From positions 1 to 61,427 of the forward strand of contig VHCX01000014.1 in assembly GCA_016871615.1 (NCBI GenBank): a stretch of 61,427 bases of DNA, in the 5' to 3' direction. Below the pieces are notes generated by a model. The model did no database searches. It had not been told where the DNA came from and saw only the letters and a list, made by a program, of their open reading frames with translations. The position numbers and the translations under genes were made by a program. How positions within the stretch are numbered: position 1 is the first letter of the stretch; each line of letters opens with the position of its first letter. Below are positions 7,802 to 16,588 of the stretch, piece after piece. This DNA comes from Verrucomicrobiota bacterium. GTDB taxonomy: Bacteria; Verrucomicrobiota; Verrucomicrobiia; Limisphaerales; UBA9464.

Positions 7802-9980
7802 TCACTTTTTGAGGCGGTAGAACTGCTGCGCCGCCTGGGCCGGCAGGCTCGCCGAGTTGCCCGTCACCCCGCCGACCGCCGTCCAGGCGCCGCCCAGGGA
7901 GGGTGAACTCTCGAGCGTGAAGCCGACCGCATCGGCAGGCCACGAGATGACCAGGTTGTCCCCGTTGCGCGTGACGGTGATCGCCACGGGCTTGGCGGGG
8001 AGACCGGCCGAGATCTCTTCGGCGAAAATCTCCAGGAAGGCGATCTTGCAGTTCACGGCCCCGTCGGAATCCGACGCGCTCACCGAGAGGCGTCCGTCCT
8101 CGACCTTCACCTTGGCCTTGCCGTCGCGGAAGCGCTCGGTCGTGGTGCAGGGCACCCCGTTCACCACCAGCACGTCCTCGGCCTTGATGCGGATGGTCTG
8201 GTCGAAGTTGTTCGACTCGCCGCCCACGATGGAGACCTCGTAGGTGCCGTTGGGCACCGCGATCTCCCAGATCCACGGGCCGCCCGGCTTCTGCATGTGG
8301 TTGAAGGTGTCGTAGCGCTCGTCCGGCGCCAGCGCCTTGTCGGTCTGGTTCCGGTTGCGCGCATTGGCCGAGTTGTCCTTGTTCCAGCCGTAGCTGAACC
8401 CGTTGCCCCGGTCGGCGAAGGCCAGCCCGTTGTCCGGCAGATAGCCGGGGAAGCCCTCCAAGGTGGAGTTCTGGAAGTTGATCTTCACCGCGGTCATCCC
8501 GGTCGCCGTCGCGGTGGCCTCGGCGGTGGTGAAACGCCACTCCTGGGTGACCGTCTGGGCGTTGGCCCCGGTGTCGCGGTAGCTCACCTTCACCGTCGCC
8601 GGTGTCTTTCCAGGCAAGGAAGCCGACGGCCGGAAGGAAACCAGGGTGTCGCCGCCGGTCTTGGTGACGGTGGCGGTGACCGGCGTGCCGTTGAGGCTCA
8701 CCTGCACCGAGGCCGGGTCGAGGGCCAGGGTCGTGTCGCGGATGAGCAGGTCGACCGTGGGCTTGATGCTGACATTGACCCCACCCGGGGCCGGCGAGGC
8801 GCTCAGGAGGAAGGGAGGCAGGGCCGGGGCGGTTCCAGCCCGGACGCGGTAGGCCTTGATCGCGCCGCCGGTGTTCGGGTCGTTCACCAGCACCTTGCTC
8901 CCGTCGGGCATCACCGAGAAGAACTCGACCGAACCCGTGCTGGTGCCGTCGTAGTAGAAGAGGCGGATCGGGTAGATGCCCGCCGGCTCCACCACGAACG
9001 AGCAGAGCGTGTCGCTGGCCCCGCGGCCGCCCTCGAAATCGCCCAGCAGCAGCGAGAGGGCCGAGCGGGGGTCGGGTGTGCCGGACAGCAGCCGGAATCC
9101 GTCGTCGCTGTTGACGCCGAGGGTGACCAACCCGGCGGGCAGCTCGAGATAGGTCAGGATCTCGAGGGCGTAGCGGTCGGAAATCCCGTCCGTGCCCGGC
9201 ATGCCCGGGGTGCGGCGGTCGTCCAGGAAGTTGCCGGCCGTCCCGCCCATGTCCTCATAGTTGATGGTCTCCTCCTCGACGAACAGGCCATCGGGCCCGA
9301 AGGCCGAAGGATCGGCCATGTTCTCGTAGGGTTTGCCGGTAGCGCCGTCGATGGCGGTGCCCGCCAGAAGGGCCTCGTAGGGGGCCGAGGACGCGACGAA
9401 GACCGAGTCCATGCGCGCCTTGACGGTGCGCACGGTGAAGCCGCGCCGGGTCTTGTCGATCTGGGCGGCTGGGATGGCCCGGGCCGCGTCGAGGCTGCGA
9501 TAGGCCTCGGCGACAAACGTCCAGGCGAACACCTGCTCGACCGGCGGATTGGCGGTGTCCTTGAAGCGCAGATCCACCTGGTTGGTGGAACCGGAGGGCA
9601 GCAGGCCCGGCGGATCGTAGGTCACCGTCGTGGCGGAGCCCGAGGTGGCCATCTGGGCCGAGACCACCGTGCCGTTGAGCTTCAAGTGCACCGAACCGGC
9701 GGCGACCTTGGTCGCGGAATCCTCGATGGTCGCCGATGATGAAGGCGCCCTGCAGGCTTCCCACCGCCTTGGTCAACTTGAAGAACCCTTCCTCGATGAC
9801 ACCGGCGTTGCCCTCGCCATTGTCCCCGAAGAGCGCGGAGCCCGCAGGCAGGCCCGAGGCGAAGTCGGTGGAGAAGGAACCGGCGCTCAGGCGGGTGATC
9901 GCGCCGAGCAGGGCGGCGGCCTGGACGGCCCGGCGGATCAGCGGGGACGGCGATTGCGGGATGGGCATGATGGATCTCAT
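7802..9980 (-). pseudogene. Secreted lectin-like/Ig-like protein gene, frameshifted and internally deleted
   Basis: The N-terminal part (start ATG 9980, MRSIMPIPQSP, a signal-peptide-like stretch, then FSTDFASGLPAGSALFGD and GSLQGAFIIGD) reads in one frame to about 9735. The rest (IEDSATKVAAG, KLNGTVVSAQ and on to 7802, about 635 codons) reads in another. The N-terminus looks like the opening of an L-type-lectin-like domain, but the downstream frame resumes inside an Ig-like (Big) domain. Most of the lectin domain therefore seems missing, not merely shifted. The 3' part has a PA14/LamG-like region, a malectin-like region and the C-terminal FTLESSPSLGGAWTAV and QQFYRLKK tail common in Verrucomicrobia exoproteins. 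It could be a true pseudogene or a collapsed assembly. Translation could in principle restart at the TTG/GTG codons near 9691. Confidence 0.7.
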
Positions 9981-10123
9981 GAGTGGTTTGGACCGTTCTG
10001 GGGAATGAACTTGGCTAAGATTGAGAACCACCGGAGTCACTGCCAAAGGTTGCCAGACCCAGACCAAGACCCAGACCCGCACGCCCTTGCCTAGCGGTCC
10101 GGGGCGACGACCCGCCACGGGGG

Positions 10124-10139
10124 CGGGCGCTTCAGCCCG
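10124..10139. repeat. Short GGGC-TTCA-GCCC type hairpin
   Basis: CGGGCGCTTCAGCCCG forms a 5-bp stem in the cutA upstream region. Its reverse complement shares the GGGCTGAA core with the hairpin at 54600-54614, so it may belong to a dispersed palindrome family. The 9981-10263 gap otherwise shows only a C/A-rich run with CAGACC repeats near 10050. Confidence 0.35.
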
Positions 10140-10263
10140 ACCGCGCCCTGATGGGTCTGCACCGCCTTCACCCCGGGGGCTGAGGTCCAGGGCGACCTTG
10201 GTCCATGGGCCTGATGGGTTGAACCCGGGTCGCCGGAAGGGCATCCTCGTGGTCCAGGAACGC

Positions 10264-10668
10264 GTGAAGACTTCGACCTCCTTTGCCACGGTGTGGGTGA
10301 CGGTCCCCAACCGTGCCCTCGGGCGGAGCCTCGGCCGGCAGGCGGTCGAGGCGGGTCTGGCCGCCTGCGCCCAGGTGTCCGGTCCGCTGGAATCGATCTA
10401 CCGTTGGCAGGGCGCCGTGGAGTCGTCGCGCGAGTGGTTGCTGGTGCTCAAGACCCGCAACCGATGCCTGAAGGCCCTCGAGGCGCTCGTGGTGGCGCAC
10501 CATCCCTACGACACCCCCCAATTCATCGCCCTGCCCCTGCTGGGAGGCTCGTCGAAGTACCTGGCCTGGCTCGAGGCCTCGACGCGGCCAACCCCAACCC
10601 AACCCACCCGGGCACGGCCGAACCCGCGGCCCGGGGAACCGGCCCGGTCGGCCCGACGAACCCGCTGA
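10264..10668 (+). CDS. cutA: CutA1-type divalent-cation tolerance protein
   Basis: CutA family proteins are small trimeric ferredoxin-like proteins linked to copper tolerance; their molecular role is still unclear. Visible marks are FATVWVTVPN, the GLAACAQVSGPLESIYRWQG segment, WLLVLKTR and HPYDTPQFIALPL. The start is placed at GTG 10264 with AGGA a few bases upstream; GTG 10249 is an alternative. The 134-residue product is longer than the usual ~105-115 because of a Pro/Arg-rich C-terminal tail of about 30 residues after YLAWLEAST. ruvC starts 4 bp downstream, so the two are probably co-transcribed. Confidence 0.88.
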   Translation: MKTSTSFATVWVTVPNRALGRSLGRQAVEAGLAACAQVSGPLESIYRWQGAVESSREWLLVLKTRNRCLKALEALVVAHHPYDTPQFIALPLLGGSSKYLAWLEASTRPTPTQPTRARPNPRPGEPARSARRTR

Positions 10669-10672
10669 TCGC

Positions 10673-11290
10673 ATGGGTGTCAGCCCCAAGCAATTCGCCG
10701 CGATGGAGGCGCGCCTCGCCGGCAGGAACCTCCCGGGGACCTCCGGACCCGCCGCAAGGGCCGCGGAGACCTCCCTCCATCTGCCCGAGGGCTCCCGGGT
10801 CCTGGGCATCGACCCCTCGCTGCGCGGCACCGGATGGGGCGTGATCCGCACCGACGCCCGGGGTCCAGCCTTCGTGGAGGCGGGGACGATCCGCTGCCCG
10901 AAGACCTGGGACCGGTCGCGCTGCCTCGGACGCATCCAGGCGGTCCTCGAGGAGGTGCTCCGTCGACATCCCCCCGCGCTCTGCGTCTGCGAGGGGCTCT
11001 TCTTCGCCCAGAACCTCCAGACCGCCCTGATCATGGGCGAGGCCCGTGGCGCGGCCCTGGCCACGGTCGCGCGAACGGGGACGGAGATCCACGAGATTGC
11101 CCCCCGCAAGGTCAAGCTGGCGATGGTGGGCTACGGAGCAGCGCAGAAGATCGCCGTGGCCAAGATGGTCCAGCGCCAACTGGGCCTGACCGAAACGCCC
11201 GATGCGGACGCAGCCGATGCCCTCGCCCTGGCCCTGGTGATGGTGCAGGAATTGCAGAACCCGCTGGGGCCGGCCTCCAAGCGCGTCTGA
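10673..11290 (+). CDS. ruvC: Holliday junction resolvase RuvC
   Basis: RuvC is a dimeric endonuclease that nicks four-way junctions during recombination, with RuvAB. The RNase H-like fold shows its acidic residues in VLGIDPSLRGTGWG (Asp), VCEGLFF (Glu) and DADAADALALA (late Asp), plus APRKVKLAMVGYGAAQKIAV near residue 150. A 42-residue Ala/Pro/Arg extension precedes the core; the ATG ten codons further in (MEARLAG) is an alternative start. It lies 4 bp after cutA. ruvA and ruvB are not in this window. Confidence 0.93.
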   Translation: MGVSPKQFAAMEARLAGRNLPGTSGPAARAAETSLHLPEGSRVLGIDPSLRGTGWGVIRTDARGPAFVEAGTIRCPKTWDRSRCLGRIQAVLEEVLRRHPPALCVCEGLFFAQNLQTALIMGEARGAALATVARTGTEIHEIAPRKVKLAMVGYGAAQKIAVAKMVQRQLGLTETPDADAADALALALVMVQELQNPLGPASKRV

Positions 11291-11440
11291 GAGCGGCCCA
11301 ACACGGCGCTGCGGCGGGTTTCACCTCCCGGGAGCCGCCCATCCGGTGCCCGTCGTCCTCCGGCCCCGGTGGACCCGCCCCCTCTTACGACCTTCGATTC
11401 CAATGCTGCGGCCCAGGCCGGTCTGCGCTTCCATGGGCCC

Positions 11441-11923
11441 ATGCAACTCGACGTGGGAATCCTCACCATCTCCGACCGGGCCTCGAAGGGCCTGTACGAT
11501 GACCTCGGCGGCCCCGCCCTGGTCGAGGCGGCCGCCGGCCACGGCTGGAACGTGGTCGACAGCCTGCTGGTGCCCGACGAGATCGCCGACATCCAGCGCG
11601 CCATCCGCTCGCTCATCGGGAAGGGTTGTGTCCTGGTGCTGACCACCGGCGGCACCGGCGTGGCGCTCCGCGACGTCACACCCGAGGCCGTGCGGCAGAT
11701 CGCCATCCGCGAACTGCCCGGCTTCGGCGAGCAGATGCGCATGGAAAGCCTCAAGATCACGCCCAACGCCATCCTGTCGCGCAACCTCGCCGCCGTGGTG
11801 GATCGCACCCTGGTGATCTGCCTGCCCGGCAAACCCAAGGGTGCGGTCGAGTGCCTCGGCTTCGTGGTGCAGGCCATCCCCCACTGCGTGGAGGTGCTGC
11901 AGGAGGTACCGACGAGCTGCTGA
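11441..11923 (+). CDS. MogA/MoaB-type molybdopterin adenylyltransferase
   Basis: This family adenylates molybdopterin ahead of molybdenum insertion. The 160-aa product starts at ATG 11441 (MQLDVGILTISDRASKG), where homology begins. It carries the MPT-binding GSGGT-like loop as LTTGGTGVALRDVTPEA and the LPGKPKGAVECL loop near the C-terminus. I leave the symbol open because MogA and MoaB cannot be separated by eye. No other molybdenum cofactor gene is seen nearby. It converges on proS, 40 bp away. Confidence 0.88.
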   Translation: MQLDVGILTISDRASKGLYDDLGGPALVEAAAGHGWNVVDSLLVPDEIADIQRAIRSLIGKGCVLVLTTGGTGVALRDVTPEAVRQIAIRELPGFGEQMRMESLKITPNAILSRNLAAVVDRTLVICLPGKPKGAVECLGFVVQAIPHCVEVLQEVPTSC

Positions 11924-11963
11924 ACCGCAGGGCCGTCTGGAAGGCCCCGGCCCGGCGCGCGGC

Positions 11964-13709
11964 TCAGGCCGCTCCCAACCGTTCGGACTCGGCGCGGACC
12001 CAGGCGATCACCTCGGCCGCGGCCTCGGCGATGGGCACCATGCGCATCGTGCCGCCGCGCGGCTTCAATTCGATCTCGCCCTTGGCGAGCGACTTCTCGC
12101 CCAGGTTGACCCGGAGCGGGAAGCCCACCAGTTCGCTGTCCTTGAACTTCACGCCGGGACGCTCGTCCCGGTCGTCGAGGATCGTCTCGATGCCTGCGGC
12201 CTCGAGGCGGGCCTGGAGGTCGAGGGCCAGCGTCATCGGCTGGCTTCCCGGGGTGACCACCAGCGGCGTGAGGCACACCGCGAACGGGGCCACGCTCACC
12301 GGCCAGCGGATGCCGTCCTTGTCGTGGCACTGCTCGATGACCGCCTGCAGGGTGCGGGTGACGCCGATGCCATAGCAGCCCATCACGGCGGGATGCCGGG
12401 AGCCGTCCTCGGCCAGGAAGGTCGCGTTGAGCTTCTCGGAGTACTTCGTGCCGAGCTTGAACACATGGCCGACCTCGATGGCGCGGCGGATCTTCAGGGG
12501 TTGGCCGGTCTCCACGCACGCCTCCCCGACCTTCACCGTGCGGAGGTCGTGCCAGGCGCCGACCTTCAGGTCGCGGTCGATGTCCACGTGGCGGAGATGG
12601 AACCCGTCCTCGTTGGCGCCGGTGGTCATGCCCCGGCCGCCCCGGAGGGCCTCGTCGGCGAGGACCGGCACGGCGGTCTTCAGGGTGGCGGCCACCGCCC
12701 CCAGCGAACCGGGCCGGGCGCCGAGCAACGCGACGATCTCGTCGGGCGTGGCCGGGCGCACCTGCACGGCCCCGGTCTTGGCCAGGAGCTTGGCCTCGTT
12801 GAGCGAGTCGTCGCCGCGCATGAGCACGAGCATCGGCTTGGAGTCCGCGATGAGCACCAGGGTCTTGATCTGGTGACGCGCCGACACCCCGTACGGGGCG
12901 GCGGCCAGGGCCTCGATGGTGACCACGCCCGGCGTGGCGAACCGCTCGGGCGCCGCACCGGTGGACTCGGCCGGAGTCGCCTCGACCGAACCGCGGCTGA
13001 CCGCCTTCTCGATGTTGGCGGCGTACTTGCCGGACTCGCAGTAGACCACGTCGTTCTCGCCGGTCTCGGCCGGCACCATGAACTCGTGGGAATGGTTGCC
13101 GCCGATGACCCCGGTGTCGGCCTCGACCGGGAAGGCCTGCAGGCCGCAGCGGGCGAAGATGCGGTTGTAGGCGTCGTACATGCGCTGGTAGCTGGCCATC
13201 GCGCCGGCATCGGTGGCGTCGAACGAATAGGCGTCCTTCATCAGGAACTCCTTGGCCCGCATCAGGCCGAAGCGCGGGCGGATCTCGTCCCGGAACTTGG
13301 TCTGGATCTGGTAGAAGTTCTTGGGCAACTGGCGGTACGAATTCAGCTCGTTGGCCGCCAGCGAGGTGATCACCTCCTCATGGGTCGGCCCGAGCACCCA
13401 GTCCTTGCGGGCCGAGTCGCGCACCTTGAAGAGGACGCCCGAGGCCGTCTCATAGCGGCCCGACGCCTGCCAGATGTCGATGGGCTGCAGGGCCGGCATG
13501 AGCAGCTCGACGCCCCCGGCGCGATCCATCTCCTGGCGGATGATCCGCTCGATCTTCCTCAAGACCCGCAGACCCATGGGCAGGAAGGTGTAGAGCCCGC
13601 CGGTGAGCTTCCGCACGAGTCCGGCGCGCAGCAGCAACTGGTGCGACACGATCTCGGCGTCGGCCGGGGTTTCCTTGAGGGTCGGGAGGAACGTCTGGGA
13701 CCAAAGCAT
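11964..13709 (-). CDS. proS: Prolyl-tRNA synthetase, bacterial type
   Basis: A class II aminoacyl-tRNA synthetase charging tRNA-Pro. The 581-aa product starts at ATG 13709 (MLWSQTFLPTLKETPADAE), the usual N-terminus. Motif regions include DWVLGPTHEEVIT, FRDEIRPRFGLMRAKEFLMK and the motif 3 region around HPAVMGCYGIGVTR. The stretch between about residues 220 and 400 is the INS editing domain of the long bacterial form, which removes Ala mischarged on tRNA-Pro. The anticodon-binding domain closes the protein. A tRNA-Pro gene lies elsewhere in the window (38316). Confidence 0.95.
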   Translation of the reverse strand: MLWSQTFLPTLKETPADAEIVSHQLLLRAGLVRKLTGGLYTFLPMGLRVLRKIERIIRQEMDRAGGVELLMPALQPIDIWQASGRYETASGVLFKVRDSARKDWVLGPTHEEVITSLAANELNSYRQLPKNFYQIQTKFRDEIRPRFGLMRAKEFLMKDAYSFDATDAGAMASYQRMYDAYNRIFARCGLQAFPVEADTGVIGGNHSHEFMVPAETGENDVVYCESGKYAANIEKAVSRGSVEATPAESTGAAPERFATPGVVTIEALAAAPYGVSARHQIKTLVLIADSKPMLVLMRGDDSLNEAKLLAKTGAVQVRPATPDEIVALLGARPGSLGAVAATLKTAVPVLADEALRGGRGMTTGANEDGFHLRHVDIDRDLKVGAWHDLRTVKVGEACVETGQPLKIRRAIEVGHVFKLGTKYSEKLNATFLAEDGSRHPAVMGCYGIGVTRTLQAVIEQCHDKDGIRWPVSVAPFAVCLTPLVVTPGSQPMTLALDLQARLEAAGIETILDDRDERPGVKFKDSELVGFPLRVNLGEKSLAKGEIELKPRGGTMRMVPIAEAAAEVIAWVRAESERLGAA

Positions 13710-13908
13710 GGGAAAGTCTGGGCCGGGGTCGGGGCGGGTGGCCAGAGGGAAACGATGGCCCGCGGTCAGGACGGCGAAACCGGGGACGGGACCGGAGGGG
13801 AGAAGGCCCGTGGGCGTGGAAAAGGCCACGGGAGAAAAGATCCCTCCGACGGGGCCTGCGACGAATCGTCCAGAGGAGCCACCCCGGAGGAGCCCCCCTG
13901 GGGAAGGC

Positions 13909-14664
13909 TCACTTCACCATGTTGACCAGCGGGGCCATGCCCTGGATGCGGACCTCGAGGCGGTCGCCCGACTCGATGGGGCCGACGCCGGCAGGTGTGC
14001 CCGTGAGGATGACGTCACCGGGCAACAGGGTCATGTTCGTCGAGATGAAGCTCACCAGATGGAAGCAGTTGAAGATCATCTGGCTGGTGTTGCCGTTCTG
14101 CCGCAACTGGCCGTTCTGGAAGAGCTGGATGCTCAGGTCATGCGGGTCGATCTTGGTCTCGATGTACGGCCCGAGCGGCGTGAAGGTGTCGAAGGACTTC
14201 GACCGGGCAAACTGGCTCTCGCTGCCCTGGATGGTGCGGTCGGTGATGTCCTGCGAGGCCGTGTAGCCGAAGATGTACCGGGCGGCCGCCGCCGGGGTGA
14301 CGTTGCGCATCTTGCGCCCGATGACCACGGCCAGTTCGGCCTCGAAATCGTTCCGGTGGTTGGGGAACGGGATCTCGATCTTGGTGCCGTCGGAGATGAG
14401 GGACGTGGGCGCCTTGAGCCAGAAGAGCGGCTCCTTGGGCGGGGTCATGCCGGCCTCCCGGGCGTGGTCGGCGTAGTTGAGGCCCACGGCGATGATCTTC
14501 GACGGATGGACCGGGGTGAGCGTCTTGACGCCCTTGAGCGGGGTGGGCTTCTTCTCGAAGGAAGGGGAGCCGAAGACATCGCCCTGAAGCTTGAAGATCT
14601 CCCCGTCGACGACCTTGGCGTGGAAGATCTCCTCGCCCTTTTGGAACCGCCCGATGGCTGCCAT
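13909..14664 (-). CDS. Fumarylacetoacetate hydrolase family protein
   Basis: FAH-superfamily enzymes hydrolyse or decarboxylate beta-diketo and related acids using a divalent metal. The core is plain: KIIAVGLNYADHAREAG, metal-ligand acids in FEAELAVVIGRK, GYTASQDITDRTIQG and the C-terminal GDVILTGTPAGVGP. The 251-aa product is a short monodomain member, so substrate cannot be assigned; acylpyruvate, oxaloacetate and 2-hydroxyhepta-2,4-diene-type acids are all possible. ATG 14664 is chosen; ATG 14682 is also open, and neither has a strong ribosome binding site. The hairpin at 13807-13832 downstream has no clear U tract. Confidence 0.85.
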   Translation of the reverse strand: MAAIGRFQKGEEIFHAKVVDGEIFKLQGDVFGSPSFEKKPTPLKGVKTLTPVHPSKIIAVGLNYADHAREAGMTPPKEPLFWLKAPTSLISDGTKIEIPFPNHRNDFEAELAVVIGRKMRNVTPAAAARYIFGYTASQDITDRTIQGSESQFARSKSFDTFTPLGPYIETKIDPHDLSIQLFQNGQLRQNGNTSQMIFNCFHLVSFISTNMTLLPGDVILTGTPAGVGPIESGDRLEVRIQGMAPLVNMVK

Positions 14665-14810
14665 ATAGATAGGTTGTACCATCGGTGGGGCGGGATTCGC
14701 AAGCCAAAGACTCAAACGCCGTCAAGGAAGTTTTGGGCCCCATCCCGGAAACGGGGGGGACCGGAATCCGGAGCCCAGGCGGTCTCTGGCTGGCCCCACG
14801 ACCTGCGGCG

Positions 14811-16577
14811 TCACTTCTTCGCGGTGGCCGCAGGAGCCGGGGCGGGCGGGACGGCGACCGTGATCCACAGACGCCGGACCGACTCGAGCACCAGCCGGCG
14901 GAAGCCCTGCGGCACGCCATTGTTCTCGCCGGCGCTCACCAGCGGGAACCTCGCCTGCTCGACCCGGTCGGGGGCGGCGACCTCCACGTGGAACGGCCCG
15001 GAGAATGCCGGGGCGTTGGTGGCGGCGACCCATCGGAGGATCGCCTCGGTCGCCTTTTCGGGAACCTCGACCGGATCGACCCGGACTCCCGCCGGGATCC
15101 CGGCCACCGAGACCCGCAGGCGTTCGGCCGATCCGTGCCGCCGTTCGATCGCCACCTTCCAGTCGTTGGTCAGGCCCGGGGTCAGGACCACAGACGCCTC
15201 GGGCACCGTGGCGCTCCATGCCGGCCGGGGACGCGCCACGGAAAGCCGGTAGCGCTGGTCGCGGCCGCCCCGCTGGAGCAGGTTGCCCACCACGAGAATC
15301 ACCTCGGCGGTCTCGGGCGGGGTCCAGTCCAGGACCGGATCGGCCCCGCCGGCGTCGTCGTTCCGGGCCAGTTCCTTGCCGGCGGCGTCCTCGATGCGCA
15401 GCCACGCGTCCAACGGAAAGCCCAGGGCGGAGGCCCGGATCTCCAGGCGCAGGGCCTCGCCCTTGCGGGCGGCGACGCGGTACCGATCCTCGTCGCCGGC
15501 CCGGTCCAGGTCGCCGGAGACCGCAGAGGGGATCTCCAGCCGGGCGGCCGACGCGGCCGTGTCGTTCGGCTCGGACTCCACCCCCTCCGGGCCCTCCCCC
15601 ACCGGCACCTCGATCCGGTCCCGGCGTCCCGGGGGGAGCACCGCATGGATCTCGTCGCCGGCCCGGATCGACACGGCGGGGATCGCAACCGTCTCGGCGG
15701 AAATCGGCCCCGGGCCCCAGTCGGCCCATCCCACCTTGGTGTCCACCGATCGACGGATCCCCAGGGGCCAGGCGTGGCGCGGCACCGGGTCGGTGGTCGC
15801 ATGCAACCGGTACACCCCCTTGGGGCTGCCGCTGAACCGGAGGTCCGAGTCGGCCGGGTAGGCGAAGCCGAAGAGTTGGAGCACGTGGGGCCCGGTGGAT
15901 TCGACCCGGTGGACCAACAGCGGGTCGAGCGACCGCACCTCGTCGTGGTTCCACGCCACCTGGACGCCCCGGGCATCGAGCAACCGCAGCACCGGATCCA
16001 GCGGCGACTGGAGGGTGTAGGCCTCGAGGCGGGCCACGAGGGTCTGGCCGGCACGGAGGTCGATGGCATAGCTGTCCACGTCGCCATTCTTCTCCAGGCG
16101 CCCGTTCACCTCGGCCGGGAGGCCGGTCAGGGGTTGGGCCATGGCGGCCGAGTCGTTGGGCTCGACCTCGGCGCGCTGCGGATTGGGCGACAGGATCAGG
16201 AAACGCGGCGCGCTGGCCCCCTCGGGGGAAACCGCGCGGATCGCGTACGCGCCGACGGGCGCGGAGGCGGCCACCCGGATGGTGATGACCCCACTGTTGG
16301 TGGTGGCCTCCCAGCCCACCCCGGGGATGTCGAGGTCGACCTTCACGGGCCACGGATCGAACTTGCCCACGAGGGTGACCGACTGCGTGGTGCCGACCTG
16401 CACCGCCGCCGGAAAGACGTGGTCGAGCACCGGCACCGCCGCACGCAGCCCCGGGCTCAGGAACCCGAGGCAGACCCAGGCCAGGGCGGGCGCCAGGGCG
16501 GAGACCCGCGTGCGGACCATGCCCCGCATCACGGCGGACGGGACCGGTCCCCCGGGCGAACCCTGCCGGCGACTCAT
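14811..16577 (-). CDS. Secreted protein with two bacterial pre-peptidase C-terminal (PPC) domains (module 2)
   Basis: The 588-aa product has a signal-peptide-like stretch (ALAPALAWVCLGFLSPGLRA, ending near residue 46). Two PPC-like beta domains open with VEPNDSAAMAQPL near residue 140 and VESEPNDTAASAARL near 340, each with the DVDSYAIDLRAGQ-type pattern. PPC domains are non-catalytic and extracellular, often binding-like. It is the third gene of an operon, 11 bp after the DUF1501 gene, an arrangement common in Verrucomicrobia and Planctomycetes. ATG 16577 is used; inner ATGs at 16529 and 16520 give a more conventional signal peptide. The protein ends in an Ala/Pro tail. Confidence 0.82.
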   Translation of the reverse strand: MSRRQGSPGGPVPSAVMRGMVRTRVSALAPALAWVCLGFLSPGLRAAVPVLDHVFPAAVQVGTTQSVTLVGKFDPWPVKVDLDIPGVGWEATTNSGVITIRVAASAPVGAYAIRAVSPEGASAPRFLILSPNPQRAEVEPNDSAAMAQPLTGLPAEVNGRLEKNGDVDSYAIDLRAGQTLVARLEAYTLQSPLDPVLRLLDARGVQVAWNHDEVRSLDPLLVHRVESTGPHVLQLFGFAYPADSDLRFSGSPKGVYRLHATTDPVPRHAWPLGIRRSVDTKVGWADWGPGPISAETVAIPAVSIRAGDEIHAVLPPGRRDRIEVPVGEGPEGVESEPNDTAASAARLEIPSAVSGDLDRAGDEDRYRVAARKGEALRLEIRASALGFPLDAWLRIEDAAGKELARNDDAGGADPVLDWTPPETAEVILVVGNLLQRGGRDQRYRLSVARPRPAWSATVPEASVVLTPGLTNDWKVAIERRHGSAERLRVSVAGIPAGVRVDPVEVPEKATEAILRWVAATNAPAFSGPFHVEVAAPDRVEQARFPLVSAGENNGVPQGFRRLVLESVRRLWITVAVPPAPAPAATAKK

Positions 16578-16588
16578 GCCAGGCGGCC

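Noticed and set aside
9981-10263. Small gene in the divergent gap upstream of cutA
   Set aside because: The open frame joins cutA but has C/A-rich low-complexity sequence and no start with a ribosome binding site before 10249.
13807-13832. CCCGTGG/CCACGGG hairpin after the FAH-family gene
   Set aside because: The stem is short, the loop long and no U tract follows, so a terminator is not supported.
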